60,174 bases of DNA, taken from NCBI GenBank assembly GCA_964391185.1, contig CAYMIX010000008.1:1-60174 (forward strand). Direction: 5' to 3'. This stretch comes from JAKQEM01 sp964391185. GTDB taxonomy: Bacteria; Patescibacteriota; Gracilibacteria; Peribacterales; Peribacteraceae. Shown one piece after another: positions 41,661 through 50,007 of the stretch. The translations under genes and the position numbers were made by a program. Under the pieces are notes generated by a model. The model saw only the letters and a list, made by a program, of their open reading frames with translations. It ran no database searches and was not told the origin of the DNA. How positions within the stretch are numbered: position 1 is the stretch's first letter; each line of letters opens with the position of its first letter.

Positions 41661-42854
41661 ATGTTTACTGAACTAACGTCGAAATCTCGTATTGCGGCAA
41701 GCATGACTGTTGTGTTGACTCTCGCAGTCTATCCGGTCCTCAATGTGTCTATTGCGGACACTGATCAAGATGCAAATGCGACTAGTACCGCAGCAACGTC
41801 CGTGAACGTACAGCAAAATGCTGGTTCGACAAATCTTATAAATGCCGGACAAGGTTCTAATGGTGGAAATCAACATATGGATATCAATGCAGATTCAAAT
41901 ACGAATGTTGGTCAGAACATTGATGCAGGTACATTGAATAATATTTTTATTCATCAATTTTTTCAGGGACCTGGGTCAGTTGATCAGGACGCACATGCTG
42001 ATGCGGATGCAAACACGGATGTAAACGCGAGCCAAAACGCAGGCTCAGCAAATGTCATTAACGCAGGACAAGTTGGCGGAGGTAATCAAAATACGAACAT
42101 CGATGCGAATGCGAACACGAACGCGCAGCAACATATAGATGCATGTTCTGGCAATAACATTGTGATTATGCAGAATGCAAATGGTGGAGGTGTGGGTGGC
42201 GGCATTGGTGGCGGAGGCAATGCTGGCTGTGCTGCAGCAGCTCCTGCGTCGTCTCAGGCTTCGTCTGCACCATCATCACAGACATCTTCGTCCTGCAATA
42301 ATTGCGGTACAGGCGGAGGAACAGGTGGCACAACCGGAGGAGGCACAGGTGGTGGAGGCTCTTCGGTGAGTAGCGCAACATCTTCTGCATCAAGCGATGG
42401 GGGAACGGGTGGAGGTACCGGTGGTACCACTGGTGGCGGAACTGGTGGTTCCACCGGAGGTGATACAGGCGGAGGTTTTGGCGGAACAACAGGTGGCGAT
42501 GTCGGAAGTAATAGTGGTGGATCCGGTGGTGGCAGTGGCGGAGGTTCTGGCGGCGGTAGCGGTGGTGGATCTGGTGGCGGATCGGGAGGAGGATCTGGTG
42601 GCGGATCTGGCGGCGGTAGTGGAGGAAGTCGTGGCACGCCATCTGATGGAAGCGATGTACCACCTCCATCCTTTGGTGGAGCACCTCGTGTGATCGTCCA
42701 GCGCGTGCCAAAAAAACCGGTTATCATCCCGCAAGGATTGCCGCCTGCTGGGCGTGTGCCTGATGAAGAAGAGTCTGATGCATTCTCCCTTCCTATAATT
42801 ATTTCTGGCGCAGTGGTTGCTGTGCTCAAACGCCTTGGCATGGTAGGCTTTTAA
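41661..42854 (+). CDS. Curlin-like repeat protein with LPPAG sorting-like signal
   Basis: A 397-aa surface protein: signal peptide (about 1-32), then two or three repeats with QNAGSxNxINAGQ and GGNQxxxI (about 48-170), similar to curlin-type amyloid strands rich in N, Q, G and S; a cluster of Ser/Cys; a long Gly-Ser spacer (about 215-325, GGSGGGS units); and a C-terminal PQGLPPAGRVPDEEE followed by a hydrophobic stretch and KRLGMVGF. The end looks like a sortase sorting signal (LPxxG, hydrophobic helix, basic tail). A sortase gene follows 33 nt later. Amyloid formation is inference. Confidence 0.75.
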   Translation: MFTELTSKSRIAASMTVVLTLAVYPVLNVSIADTDQDANATSTAATSVNVQQNAGSTNLINAGQGSNGGNQHMDINADSNTNVGQNIDAGTLNNIFIHQFFQGPGSVDQDAHADADANTDVNASQNAGSANVINAGQVGGGNQNTNIDANANTNAQQHIDACSGNNIVIMQNANGGGVGGGIGGGGNAGCAAAAPASSQASSAPSSQTSSSCNNCGTGGGTGGTTGGGTGGGGSSVSSATSSASSDGGTGGGTGGTTGGGTGGSTGGDTGGGFGGTTGGDVGSNSGGSGGGSGGGSGGGSGGGSGGGSGGGSGGGSGGGSGGSRGTPSDGSDVPPPSFGGAPRVIVQRVPKKPVIIPQGLPPAGRVPDEEESDAFSLPIIISGAVVAVLKRLGMVGF

Positions 42855-42887
42855 GCTTGCCACTCTTCGGTGGGGATTGAGTACCAC

Positions 42888-43451
42888 ATGTTTGAGTCAT
42901 CCATCCTCCGTCGGTCGCGAGCAATTGTGAGCATCACACTCACAATAGCCCTGTGGTATGTCGTGGGACTGGTTTGGCTGTATAGCGCGTTGTTTCATCA
43001 ATGGTATGCACCGACGCCAGTGCGTTTACGTATTTCTTCTATTAATCTCGATGCGCCGATTGCCGAAGTCGGTTTAGCAGATGATGGATTTATGGATATT
43101 CCGCCGACTGCACAAGAAGTTGGTTGGTTTGAACCTGGTTACATTCCTGGTGAACAGGGGAATGCGGTAATTGCCGGGCACCTTGATACAGCCTCAGGAA
43201 AACCTGCTGCCTTTTGGGCGTTACACCAATTGGAACAGGGACAGACGATTGATGTACTGTACGACGATGGTTCACAGCGCACGTTTGAGGTTATTCGTCA
43301 GGAGACGTATGCAGCTGGTGAAGCTCCGCTCGACACGATATTCGGCTCATCCACCGGCGCATATCTACATTTAATCACCTGCAAGGGCGCATGGAATATG
43401 GACGACAACGCATACAATGAGAGGTTGGTTGTGTATACGAAATTACATTGA
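42888..43451 (+). CDS. Sortase family transpeptidase
   Basis: A 187-aa membrane-anchored enzyme: N-terminal membrane segment (about 12-35) and a sortase barrel with the catalytic trio His98 (IAGHLDT), Cys165 (LITCKG) and Arg179 (NERLVVYTK). The core starts RLRISSINLDAPI and GNAVIAGH, as in class D/E-like sortases. It cuts a sorting motif and joins the protein to the cell surface or to pilin. The gene lies 33 nt after a protein with an LPPAG-type end, its probable substrate. A GTG at 42870 would add six residues. Confidence 0.9.
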   Translation: MFESSILRRSRAIVSITLTIALWYVVGLVWLYSALFHQWYAPTPVRLRISSINLDAPIAEVGLADDGFMDIPPTAQEVGWFEPGYIPGEQGNAVIAGHLDTASGKPAAFWALHQLEQGQTIDVLYDDGSQRTFEVIRQETYAAGEAPLDTIFGSSTGAYLHLITCKGAWNMDDNAYNERLVVYTKLH

Positions 43452-43461
43452 ATCGTCCACG

Positions 43462-43491
43462 TTGCACATTTCTGCATCGAGCGCGTAGAAT
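43462..43491 (+). promoter_or_regulatory. Promoter of the leaderless 88-aa membrane protein
   Basis: TTGCAC (43462-43467), 18-nt spacer, TAGAAT (43486-43491), 7 nt to the ATG at 43499. Confidence 0.55.
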
Positions 43492-43498
43492 CTGCCGC

Positions 43499-43765
43499 AT
43501 GCCACTTCTTATTCTCATTGCACTGTTTCTCCCGCGCTTGGTTATTGCTTTGCTGTGGATTTTCTCGCAATGGTTTACCGGAGTATTTAGTCATTGGTTA
43601 CTCCCGATCGTTGGATTTCTCTTTTTGCCATACACAATGTTGTGGTATAGCGCGATGCATCATTGGTATGCAGATACATGGGGTGGATTGCAGATAGTTG
43701 TTCTGGTGATAGCAGTTGCTGCTGACTTGGGATTGTTTGGGAAAGCGGGATCGAAACGTTCGTGA
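43499..43765 (+). CDS. Small membrane protein, three to four helices
   Basis: An 88-aa hydrophobic protein (MPLLILIALFLPRLVIALLW, then two further helices) with aromatic residues at the helix ends and a short basic tail. No known family. The promoter TTGCAC-N18-TAGAAT ends 7 nt before the ATG, favouring this start over the in-frame one at 43448. It follows the sortase in the same direction. Confidence 0.6.
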   Translation: MPLLILIALFLPRLVIALLWIFSQWFTGVFSHWLLPIVGFLFLPYTMLWYSAMHHWYADTWGGLQIVVLVIAVAADLGLFGKAGSKRS

Positions 43766-43784
43766 AATTCTAAGCACTAATCTT

Positions 43785-43862
43785 CTAATTCTCTAAATAA
43801 GTTCTAAATCCTAATATTTAATGATTAATGTATTAGGATTTATTTAGAGCTTAGAGAATTAG
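43785..43862. repeat. 32-nt inverted repeat, AT-rich
   Basis: Arms 43785-43816 and 43831-43862 pair for 12 nt at the base and 9 nt near the loop, with a mismatched middle; loop 14 nt. The sequence is made of the words CTAAATCCTAA and CTAATTCTCTAA. It lies between convergent genes just before a terminator and could form a cruciform. Confidence 0.7.
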
Positions 43863-43878
43863 AATTTAGGATTTAAAA

Positions 43879-43905
43879 AAACGGCCAGCATAGAGCCAGC
43901 CGTTT
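43879..43905. terminator. Bidirectional terminator
   Basis: AAACGGC (43879-43885) pairs with GCCGTTT (43899-43905), A-run on the left and T-run on the right. It serves the rightward membrane protein and the leftward DsbA-like gene. Confidence 0.7.
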
Positions 43906-43922
43906 AAACCTGAATTAATCGT

Positions 43923-44657
43923 TTAAAGCATTGAATCAAATGCTGCTTTGAATGTATCGTATGGGTACGCACCTTCGATCTTCTGTGTTTTACCGTCAGG
44001 GCCAAGTACCCAGAAGCCCGGAGTTCCGGAGATGCCTGCCGCTGAACCAGCTGCTAAGTCAGCACTTACTTCTTGTGCGTGCGTGCCGGCGTCTAAGCAG
44101 CTATTGAAGTCGCCTGCATCTAAGCCGAGGTCAGCTGCATATTGCTTGAAGGTTGGACTCGCATCTGCAAGGTTGCTCCATGTTTGTTGTGTCTGAAAGA
44201 GCTTGTCATGCATTTCCCAGAATTTGCCCTGATCATCAGCACATTCTGTAGATTCAGCAGCCTTCTGTGCGTGCGGGTGGAAGCTGAGTGGGAAGTCGCG
44301 GAGGACGAGTTTCACTTTACCTGTATCGATATATTCTTTCTTAATCTGTCCGTATGTTTGTTCATAGTGACGGCTGCAGAATGGACACTGATAATCGGTA
44401 AATTCCACAAGAGTGATTTCTGCATCGCTATCGCCAAGTACGGGATCGTCATCTACGTCAGGCGGTGTATCTGTTGACGGTGGCGGTGTTGGAACGGTTG
44501 TATCACCCGCAACGGTTGGCGCTGGCTTGTTACCAAGAGTTATGCCGCCCGCCATTGTGTTGGCGATTGTATAGCCGACTATCAAGCCTGCGAGGCCCAT
44601 TGATACGGCAAACCATGGAGAAGATGTTGAGTTTGATGAACCATCAGCTGGAGACAT
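43923..44657 (-). CDS. DsbA-like thiol-disulfide oxidoreductase
   Basis: A 244-aa membrane-anchored protein: N-terminal helix (about 15-38), Pro/Thr-rich linker (about 45-72), then a thioredoxin_4/DsbA domain with the active site CPFC (Cys91, Cys94; TDYQCPFCSRHYEQ), LVLRDFPLSFHPHA, and the cis-Pro loop GISGTPGFWVLG. It should oxidise or isomerise cysteines of exported proteins; this fits the several Cys-rich surface proteins of the window. No DsbB or VKOR partner is visible, although the HTTM protein at 5750 is a distant relative of vitamin K enzymes. Confidence 0.9.
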   Translation of the reverse strand: MSPADGSSNSTSSPWFAVSMGLAGLIVGYTIANTMAGGITLGNKPAPTVAGDTTVPTPPPSTDTPPDVDDDPVLGDSDAEITLVEFTDYQCPFCSRHYEQTYGQIKKEYIDTGKVKLVLRDFPLSFHPHAQKAAESTECADDQGKFWEMHDKLFQTQQTWSNLADASPTFKQYAADLGLDAGDFNSCLDAGTHAQEVSADLAAGSAAGISGTPGFWVLGPDGKTQKIEGAYPYDTFKAAFDSML

Positions 44658-44713
44658 ACTATGAGGTGGAAGAAGAGATAAAAGGAAAAGAAGTGGTAAC
44701 TTTTATTGTGATT

Positions 44714-45112
44714 CTAACAACGCAGTACGACTGTTACGAATTCGGATAATACGGAAGGACTGTTTGTTGGCAGAGTCAGTGGATGTGTGGTTAGAAACAA
44801 TAGCATGTCTTCCTCTATAGGAGAGGATGGCATAATACTCATTATGGAAAGTAATGTCAGAGCCGAAGCTCGATCAACCGTTTCAGGTTCTGGTTCCCTA
44901 AAGCAATCACCTGTTGCACACGGAGAAGCGTGCTGCGTATCGATCGGTCCAACGCTTTTATTTATCCACGGACATTTTTCTGGAATGTTCAATGACATGC
45001 GCGGACCGTTTTCTCTATGCGTCTTTGCTTCTGCAGTTCCGAGTAAGCACACATTGCCGCACAGCGCGACAAAGGTGAATGCCAACATAAAGAAAGTATT
45101 CATGCGATGCAT
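44714..45112 (-). CDS. Small secreted Cys-containing protein
   Basis: A 132-aa protein from MHRMNTFFMLAFTFVALC, with signal peptide (cleavage near AEA-KTH) and six to seven cysteines, two in CATGDCF. The mature part has no known domain and ends in a hydrophobic stretch. The start at 45112 is chosen because a TATACT box (minus strand) precludes the ATG at 45133. It is upstream of the DsbA-like gene in the same direction, 56 nt away, and may be a client of that enzyme. Confidence 0.6.
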   Translation of the reverse strand: MHRMNTFFMLAFTFVALCGNVCLLGTAEAKTHRENGPRMSLNIPEKCPWINKSVGPIDTQHASPCATGDCFREPEPETVDRASALTLLSIMSIMPSSPIEEDMLLFLTTHPLTLPTNSPSVLSEFVTVVLRC

Positions 45113-45121
45113 GTCCTGAGA

Positions 45122-45149
45122 AGTATAACGCATGAATACATGTTCTCAA
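45122..45149 (-). promoter_or_regulatory. Promoter of the small secreted Cys protein
   Basis: Minus strand TTGAGA (45144-45149), 16-nt spacer, TATACT (45122-45127), 9 nt to the ATG. Confidence 0.5.
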
Positions 45150-45439
45150 TGTGCTTTACAACTTTCAGGTAGATGAATAGAAAATAGTGTTAAAAATTGT
45201 CATCTAGAGAATCTCATCATTGTGTAGAATATTTTTACTCAGTACTGTTTTGCGTTGTCTACAGCGCTATTTGTAAAATATTTTTTACCAGACATGATCT
45301 ATTCCATCATTCAATTCTTTTTTTGAACAGGGCTTGTCGATTGATAGCGTGTGGTATTGAGGAGCAGACTACTAATAGTAGGTTTTTATACATTGCCGAT
45401 TTTATAATCGTGCAATTTTCTCCTTCCTCTCTTATAACT
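45150..45439. other. Divergent intergenic space
   Basis: About 290 nt, AT-rich, without a convincing gene. It holds a TATAAT box at 45402-45407, the likely -10 of the gene at 45440, with a C/T-rich leader of about 30 nt, and a small palindrome CTACT-AAT-AGTAG (45368-45380) overlapping the -35 area. Nothing else is apparent. Confidence 0.5.
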
Positions 45440-46780
45440 ATGAAACGAATGTTCTCCTTTCGTCGCATGAGTGCTGGGATCATGACGGCATGTATGTCAT
45501 TCAGCATTGCAACTCCAGCATTTGCTGCAAACTTGCACTGGATTGGTGGAAGTAGTGGAGCAGCAGGTAAAGATTCGTGGACCGCTACTGCGAACTGGTC
45601 ATCTCTTCCTCGTGGTACAACGTGCTCTTGCACTCCAACAAGTAACGACATTGTTATTTTCAGTTATAGTGGAGGAACCGTGCGTCTAAAAAGTTCCGTC
45701 GTCGTTAAAGGTATCCATATTTCCAACGCGTTCACAGGAACAGTTTTGATTGGAACAGGTACGCTCGCGGTTGGAGGTAGTGGTATTCGCGTGGGTAGCG
45801 GTAGACTTATTGGTGGTACCAATGCGATAACGAATACTGGTAGTTACACACAGACAGGAGGCATCGTTTCTATCCAAGGAAATTATACGCAATCGGGAAC
45901 CACATTCTCTATTACCGATGGATCTGCAGCAGGCGTTCCATCTCTCACTGCGACTGGAACAATCATTCTTGATGGAACAACGCAAACATATTCACCAAAC
46001 TCATTCGGTCTTGTTTCCAGATTGCGCATTAGTTCTACAACACGCACAGACCTTGGTTCGAACGCAATCGCTATCAGATCGCTACAAATAGATACGGGCT
46101 CCACTCTTCGATTGAGTACGTACACAATGTCTGCAACAAGTGCGACGATTCTCAACTTTGGTGCTCTTACGGAACAAACCGGCAAAGTACACCACACCGG
46201 TTCAATCGTCATCACCGATAGCAGCTACGCAGAAGATAGCAGTATTACCGCATCGGAGACGATATATTTTAGCCTCAATGACTCTGACGAAAACATCGAT
46301 GGAACATCGCTCGATACCGTCAATATCACAGCAACAGGGTCCTCCGGTGATACAGAATCGGTTACACTGACTGAAACAAGTGTCTCATCCGGTATTTTCC
46401 GCGGGTCACTCTTATCGCGTCACAATAACGTTATTGTCGCGGGCAATAGCTCTCTAGAAACCATTGCTGATGCATCCATGACAGCGACAAACACAGATGC
46501 ACAGGATGGATTGATCAATCAAGATACTGCATCATTCCCTATTCCAGTAACGACAACGACGACTACGACAACAACCAGTACGGGTGGCGGTGGAGGCGGC
46601 GGCGGACGTCGCTCATCAGGTGCTGCTCATCCAGTAACAACGAGCGTGAAGAAACCTGTAATAGTGAACAATAAAGAACCAAGCAAAGTTCGTGCACTCG
46701 ATCGCAGGCAAAAGCGTCTAGAGCTTATCAAGGCATTACAAGATTTTGTAAATGCTCGTGCTGCAAAAAGGAAAAAATAA
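45440..46780 (+). CDS. Secreted beta-rich surface protein
   Basis: A 446-aa protein: signal peptide (MKRMFSFRRMSAGIMTACMS... to PAFAA), then a beta-helix-like part that starts WIGGSSG and SWTATANWS, a pattern of autotransporter-like passenger repeats; a domain with LNDSDENIDGTSLDTVNIT and LTETSVSSGIFRGSL, seen in many large surface proteins; a Thr run, a Gly run (TGGGGGGGG), and a strongly basic helical tail (RRQKRLELIKALQDF). No sorting motif or membrane anchor at the end, so attachment could be by the basic tail. Adhesion or envelope role is inference. The ATG at 45440 is preferred to 45197 because it begins the signal peptide. Confidence 0.78.
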   Translation: MKRMFSFRRMSAGIMTACMSFSIATPAFAANLHWIGGSSGAAGKDSWTATANWSSLPRGTTCSCTPTSNDIVIFSYSGGTVRLKSSVVVKGIHISNAFTGTVLIGTGTLAVGGSGIRVGSGRLIGGTNAITNTGSYTQTGGIVSIQGNYTQSGTTFSITDGSAAGVPSLTATGTIILDGTTQTYSPNSFGLVSRLRISSTTRTDLGSNAIAIRSLQIDTGSTLRLSTYTMSATSATILNFGALTEQTGKVHHTGSIVITDSSYAEDSSITASETIYFSLNDSDENIDGTSLDTVNITATGSSGDTESVTLTETSVSSGIFRGSLLSRHNNVIVAGNSSLETIADASMTATNTDAQDGLINQDTASFPIPVTTTTTTTTTSTGGGGGGGGRRSSGAAHPVTTSVKKPVIVNNKEPSKVRALDRRQKRLELIKALQDFVNARAAKRKK

Positions 46781-46804
46781 TTTCACTGATTTACAATGAG
46801 GAAT

Positions 46805-46832
46805 AAAAAGAGCTCCATGCGGAGCTCTTTTT
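46805..46832. terminator. Bidirectional intrinsic terminator
   Basis: A 12-bp perfect stem (46805-46816 with 46821-46832), ATGC loop, A-run and T-run on either side. It ends both the rightward surface protein and the leftward 533-aa gene, whose stop codon it touches. Confidence 0.92.
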
Positions 46833-48433
46833 TAGGTGTTCATATAAATGCATGGTGTTATCTTTGTATCTAATCCCGTGAGTTCATTGATTTGTTTTTC
46901 GGTGATATTCACAAGATCTGCCTCCCACTCTGTTTTGTCATAGGAAATGTGATAGATCTCCGGCATTTGTGGATTAATTGCTTCGTCAACCGTCATATTT
47001 GTGCATACATCCATCAACTTCGACCAACTGTCTTCCTGTCCGTAGAGGATGAGATCTAATCCTGTAGCGAGTGTTGTTTTGTTGCCGCCGTTATATCCCA
47101 TAAATGCTATCGAGAGTCCATCACAGATTTCGCGTGTCTGTGCACGTGCACAAATTTCGATACTGCGGTAGTTACCCAAGTCGACGTTCATTTTGATGTA
47201 GGAGTTCTTCATCAGCGTGAGATAGTTCACCTGATTGAAACCGCCGAGACATTTGAGTCCGTAATAGAAGCAGATCACCATGAAGTTCAGCAAAAGGCTT
47301 GGAATTAATTCTTTGGATTCCATTGCTTCTCGCAAACGTTCTGGGTGTAGCTCAATCTTGTAGGATTCATCTTTGGACACGAGATAATTGCCTTTACGCC
47401 ACAGCTGGAGGTTTGAGTTTGTGCCCTTTGGTTGTGCCCAGAAGAGGTATGTACCAGCTTCCTCAGCGCGGGAGAATGATCCGAAGATTCCTTCGAAGTA
47501 ATCATTAATAAATGGTTCGTAACGCGGGTCGAACAGTACGTGGTTGATGATTGTATCGTGATAGAGGTGGAAATTTGTTATAAGTTTTACGGTCACTTCC
47601 TCTTGTTCCAAGTACAACAAGTTCGGCATTTTTACGTTGGACTTCTCAAAGAATTTTGACCACAAATGAACGTTCGTTTTCCCCACTTGTTCTGAGTAGC
47701 TCTTCGCGTTCAAGATATCATCCTTCGCATAAATTTCATCAAACACTCCTCGCACTTTATCGCGCAGTGGAGCGGACAATGTTCCCTCGCGCACTTCAAT
47801 ATCTAACGCCTGTTGGATTTTTTTAATGCTCTGCTCACCGTATGCAGGTGTAGAATAAATCGACGAACGTGAGTTGGCTGATAGGAAAGACATGCGATGC
47901 AACTTTGCTTCTTCATTTTCCAACGAATGAAATGTGAGCCCACGAGGGAATGTGTGATTGTTCGATGTAATGTTCGCGCATGAAAGCACGAGAATATTTT
48001 GGAGTACAGGGTCCGAATGTGCGAGTAGTGAAGCAGCGATCAATAAATTCGCATTCACAAAGAATGGATTGGTAATTGGTCCTGTATGGTCCGCCATCGA
48101 GACAAAATAATAACTCTCAAGCTGTTTGATCATGGAGTCTGCGGTTTCTTTTCCAAATCGTTCCTCCAACATTTCGTGGAGTACCCAGCAGATTTCTTTT
48201 TGGCGGTGGGGGATTGTTGGATTGAGGTTTACATCCACGTATTCTTTTGCGTATTCCAAAAGAGGCTTATTCCCTTTTTTCTGGAGAATATTTCTGAGAA
48301 TCGGTCTCTTGATGAGCACTTGTTCCCGGAGACGCGCAAAGCGTTCTGGAAGGTCGTTGCGTGGCAATACGAATGGCGGATGTTCTTCAGCAGCTCCAGA
48401 ATCGCCAATGTCGTGCCCTGTATGGGGATCCAT
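46832..48433 (-). CDS. Unrecognised 533-aa soluble protein
   Basis: A 533-aa protein without signal peptide or membrane helices. Notable segments: LESYYFVSMADHTGPITNPF (an aromatic/His motif), VLSCANITSNNHTFPRGLTF, NFHLYHDTIINHVLFDPRYE, and FMGYNGGNKTTLATGLDLIL near the end. The HTGP, SxNNHTFPRG and HD-like clusters suggest an enzyme with metal or acyl chemistry, but I cannot place it in a family. From memory, similar long hypothetical proteins occur in CPR genomes. The start at 48433 is preferred to a TTG two codons earlier; a possible promoter TTTACA-N16-TAGACT lies upstream. It is 96 nt from the phosphohexomutase in the same direction. Confidence 0.7.
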   Translation of the reverse strand: MDPHTGHDIGDSGAAEEHPPFVLPRNDLPERFARLREQVLIKRPILRNILQKKGNKPLLEYAKEYVDVNLNPTIPHRQKEICWVLHEMLEERFGKETADSMIKQLESYYFVSMADHTGPITNPFFVNANLLIAASLLAHSDPVLQNILVLSCANITSNNHTFPRGLTFHSLENEEAKLHRMSFLSANSRSSIYSTPAYGEQSIKKIQQALDIEVREGTLSAPLRDKVRGVFDEIYAKDDILNAKSYSEQVGKTNVHLWSKFFEKSNVKMPNLLYLEQEEVTVKLITNFHLYHDTIINHVLFDPRYEPFINDYFEGIFGSFSRAEEAGTYLFWAQPKGTNSNLQLWRKGNYLVSKDESYKIELHPERLREAMESKELIPSLLLNFMVICFYYGLKCLGGFNQVNYLTLMKNSYIKMNVDLGNYRSIEICARAQTREICDGLSIAFMGYNGGNKTTLATGLDLILYGQEDSWSKLMDVCTNMTVDEAINPQMPEIYHISYDKTEWEADLVNITEKQINELTGLDTKITPCIYMNT

Positions 48434-48529
48434 AAACAAGTCGGCGTAGTCTATCCCTGACGATGGAAATGTAAAGTCTCTTAATCGTTATTCGTAAAGT
48501 GGTCCAAATAAGCGTATAAATTGTCTATA

Positions 48530-49915
48530 CTAATTCCATTCGATCTCCGGATACGTCTTCATATGTGTGAGAACTGCCACCTCGATTTCCCGTAGCTTTT
48601 CTGGGGTGCGCGCCTCTAAACACACGGATAAACACGGTGAGGTGTTGCTCTGACGAATGCCAGCCCACGCACCTTCGCCAAAATCGATGCGAGCGCCGTC
48701 GAGTGTGAGTACAGGGTGAGTTTGTGCGAAGTAGTCAGAAATAGCTTTCACGATGCGTGTTTTTTCGCTGTCTGGGCAGCCCGGTCGCATCTCCGGTGCT
48801 TGGTACACTTTGGGGAATTCAGCAAACACTTCTGATGCGGGCTTTTTTGCTTCATGCAAAATGTTAATCACACGGAGTGCCGCAACAATTGCATCATCAT
48901 GATGGAAGAAATCTTCACCGCAGAAAAAGTGTCCGGATTGTTCTCCGCCGATCAGCGCATGATGTTCGCGCATTGCATGTTCCACAAACGAGTGGCCCAC
49001 TTTGCACATCACTGGTTTGCCGCCCCACTTGAGCACTTCGGTTTCGAGCATGCCAGAGTTACTCACGGTAAATACCACTGGAGCATCTTTGTGACGTGAG
49101 AGGTGATCGCGTGCGAGCAGCAATAAAATTTCATCGGCACTTCGGATGGTTCCTGTCTCATCGACAAATCCTAAACGGTCGCCGTCACCATCGAATGCGA
49201 TACCGAACTGAGCACTTTTTTTGTTCACATTTTCCTGCAAGTCCTTGAGCGTACTGTGCTTGCTTGGGTCCGCGGCGTGGTTTGGGAATGTGCCATCTGG
49301 TTCGGTGAAAAGCTCTGTCACTTCTGCGCCAGCTTGCTTCACTGCTTCGCAGTACACTGGTCCTGCGACGCCATTGCCGCTATCGATGACGATGTGCATG
49401 CCGCGTGCCATCGTGCCGAACATTTTTTTCAGGAATGCGAGATACGGCGTCACTGCATCGATCTCTTCAACGCGTCCTTCACCGGTAACAAATCGTCCTT
49501 CTTCGATGCGTTTACGAAGCCTCTGCAAATCTTCACCAGCATGTGCCTCAGCATCGCGCATCTGGAGCTTGAGTCCGTTATCTGGTGCTGGGTTGTGGCT
49601 CGCAGTTACCTGCACGCCGCCATCCAAATGCTGCGTGCAGATGGTGAAGTAGTTCACGGGGCTCGGGGTCATGCCCATCTTCTTGATGTAACAACCCGTA
49701 GAAACCAAACCTTCGATGAGCGCGTCTTCAAGCTCTGGTCCGTGCGTTCGCGCATCGCGGCCAACGACTACCGTAGGATGGTCGATATTGTACGTTTCTC
49801 GCAACACAGAACCGAAGGCCTTTCCTATAAGAAGAGCGGCTTCTGTTGTGAGCTGTGTGAGGGCTTTTCCACGGATATCGTAGGCCCTAAAGATGTGTGG
49901 ATCGATGTTCGACAT
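48530..49915 (-). CDS. Phosphomannomutase/phosphoglucomutase
   Basis: A 461-aa alpha-D-phosphohexomutase. It converts hexose 6- and 1-phosphates. Phosphoserine Ser106 in TASHNPAPDNG, Mg2+ loop DGDGDRLGFVD, sugar loop GGEQSGHFFCGEDFFHHDD, phosphate-binding C-terminal RQSNTSPCLSV. Length matches PMM/PGM enzymes (about 460 aa). Start at 49915 (MSNIDPHIFRAYDIRG) is supported by TATAAT 6 nt upstream on the minus strand. It is divergent from an alpha-glucan phosphorylase, whose product glucose 1-phosphate it could isomerise. Confidence 0.93.
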   Translation of the reverse strand: MSNIDPHIFRAYDIRGKALTQLTTEAALLIGKAFGSVLRETYNIDHPTVVVGRDARTHGPELEDALIEGLVSTGCYIKKMGMTPSPVNYFTICTQHLDGGVQVTASHNPAPDNGLKLQMRDAEAHAGEDLQRLRKRIEEGRFVTGEGRVEEIDAVTPYLAFLKKMFGTMARGMHIVIDSGNGVAGPVYCEAVKQAGAEVTELFTEPDGTFPNHAADPSKHSTLKDLQENVNKKSAQFGIAFDGDGDRLGFVDETGTIRSADEILLLLARDHLSRHKDAPVVFTVSNSGMLETEVLKWGGKPVMCKVGHSFVEHAMREHHALIGGEQSGHFFCGEDFFHHDDAIVAALRVINILHEAKKPASEVFAEFPKVYQAPEMRPGCPDSEKTRIVKAISDYFAQTHPVLTLDGARIDFGEGAWAGIRQSNTSPCLSVCLEARTPEKLREIEVAVLTHMKTYPEIEWN

Positions 49916-49921
49916 GGGTGG

Positions 49922-49927
49922 ATTATA
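49922..49927 (-). promoter_or_regulatory. -10 box of leaderless phosphohexomutase gene
   Basis: TATAAT on the minus strand, CCACCC, then the ATG at 49915. Confidence 0.7.
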
Positions 49928-49995
49928 CGCATAATAATGGTGTGTATAAGCCAATTCTCATGGAATCATAACTTTCTAAAATTATAATTTTATGT

Positions 49996-50001
49996 TATAA
50001 T
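49996..50001 (+). promoter_or_regulatory. -10 box of leaderless glucan phosphorylase gene
   Basis: TATAAT, ATATAG, then the ATG at 50008; transcription should start at the start codon. The -35 is weak (TTTCTA). Confidence 0.7.
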
Positions 50002-50007
50002 ATATAG

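Noticed and set aside
42500..42640. Short tandem Gly-Ser codon repeats considered as a CRISPR or minisatellite locus
   Set aside because: They are in frame inside a protein, with variable codons and no constant spacers. No CRISPR array or cas gene is seen anywhere in the window.
42254..42841. A Pro-rich 195-codon minus-strand frame
   Set aside because: It is the complement of the Gly-Ser spacer in the curlin-like gene, which reads as PPP/PPD repeats in reverse.
44787..45119. A 110-codon plus-strand frame
   Set aside because: Opposite the small secreted Cys protein, which has a signal peptide and promoter; the plus frame has neither.
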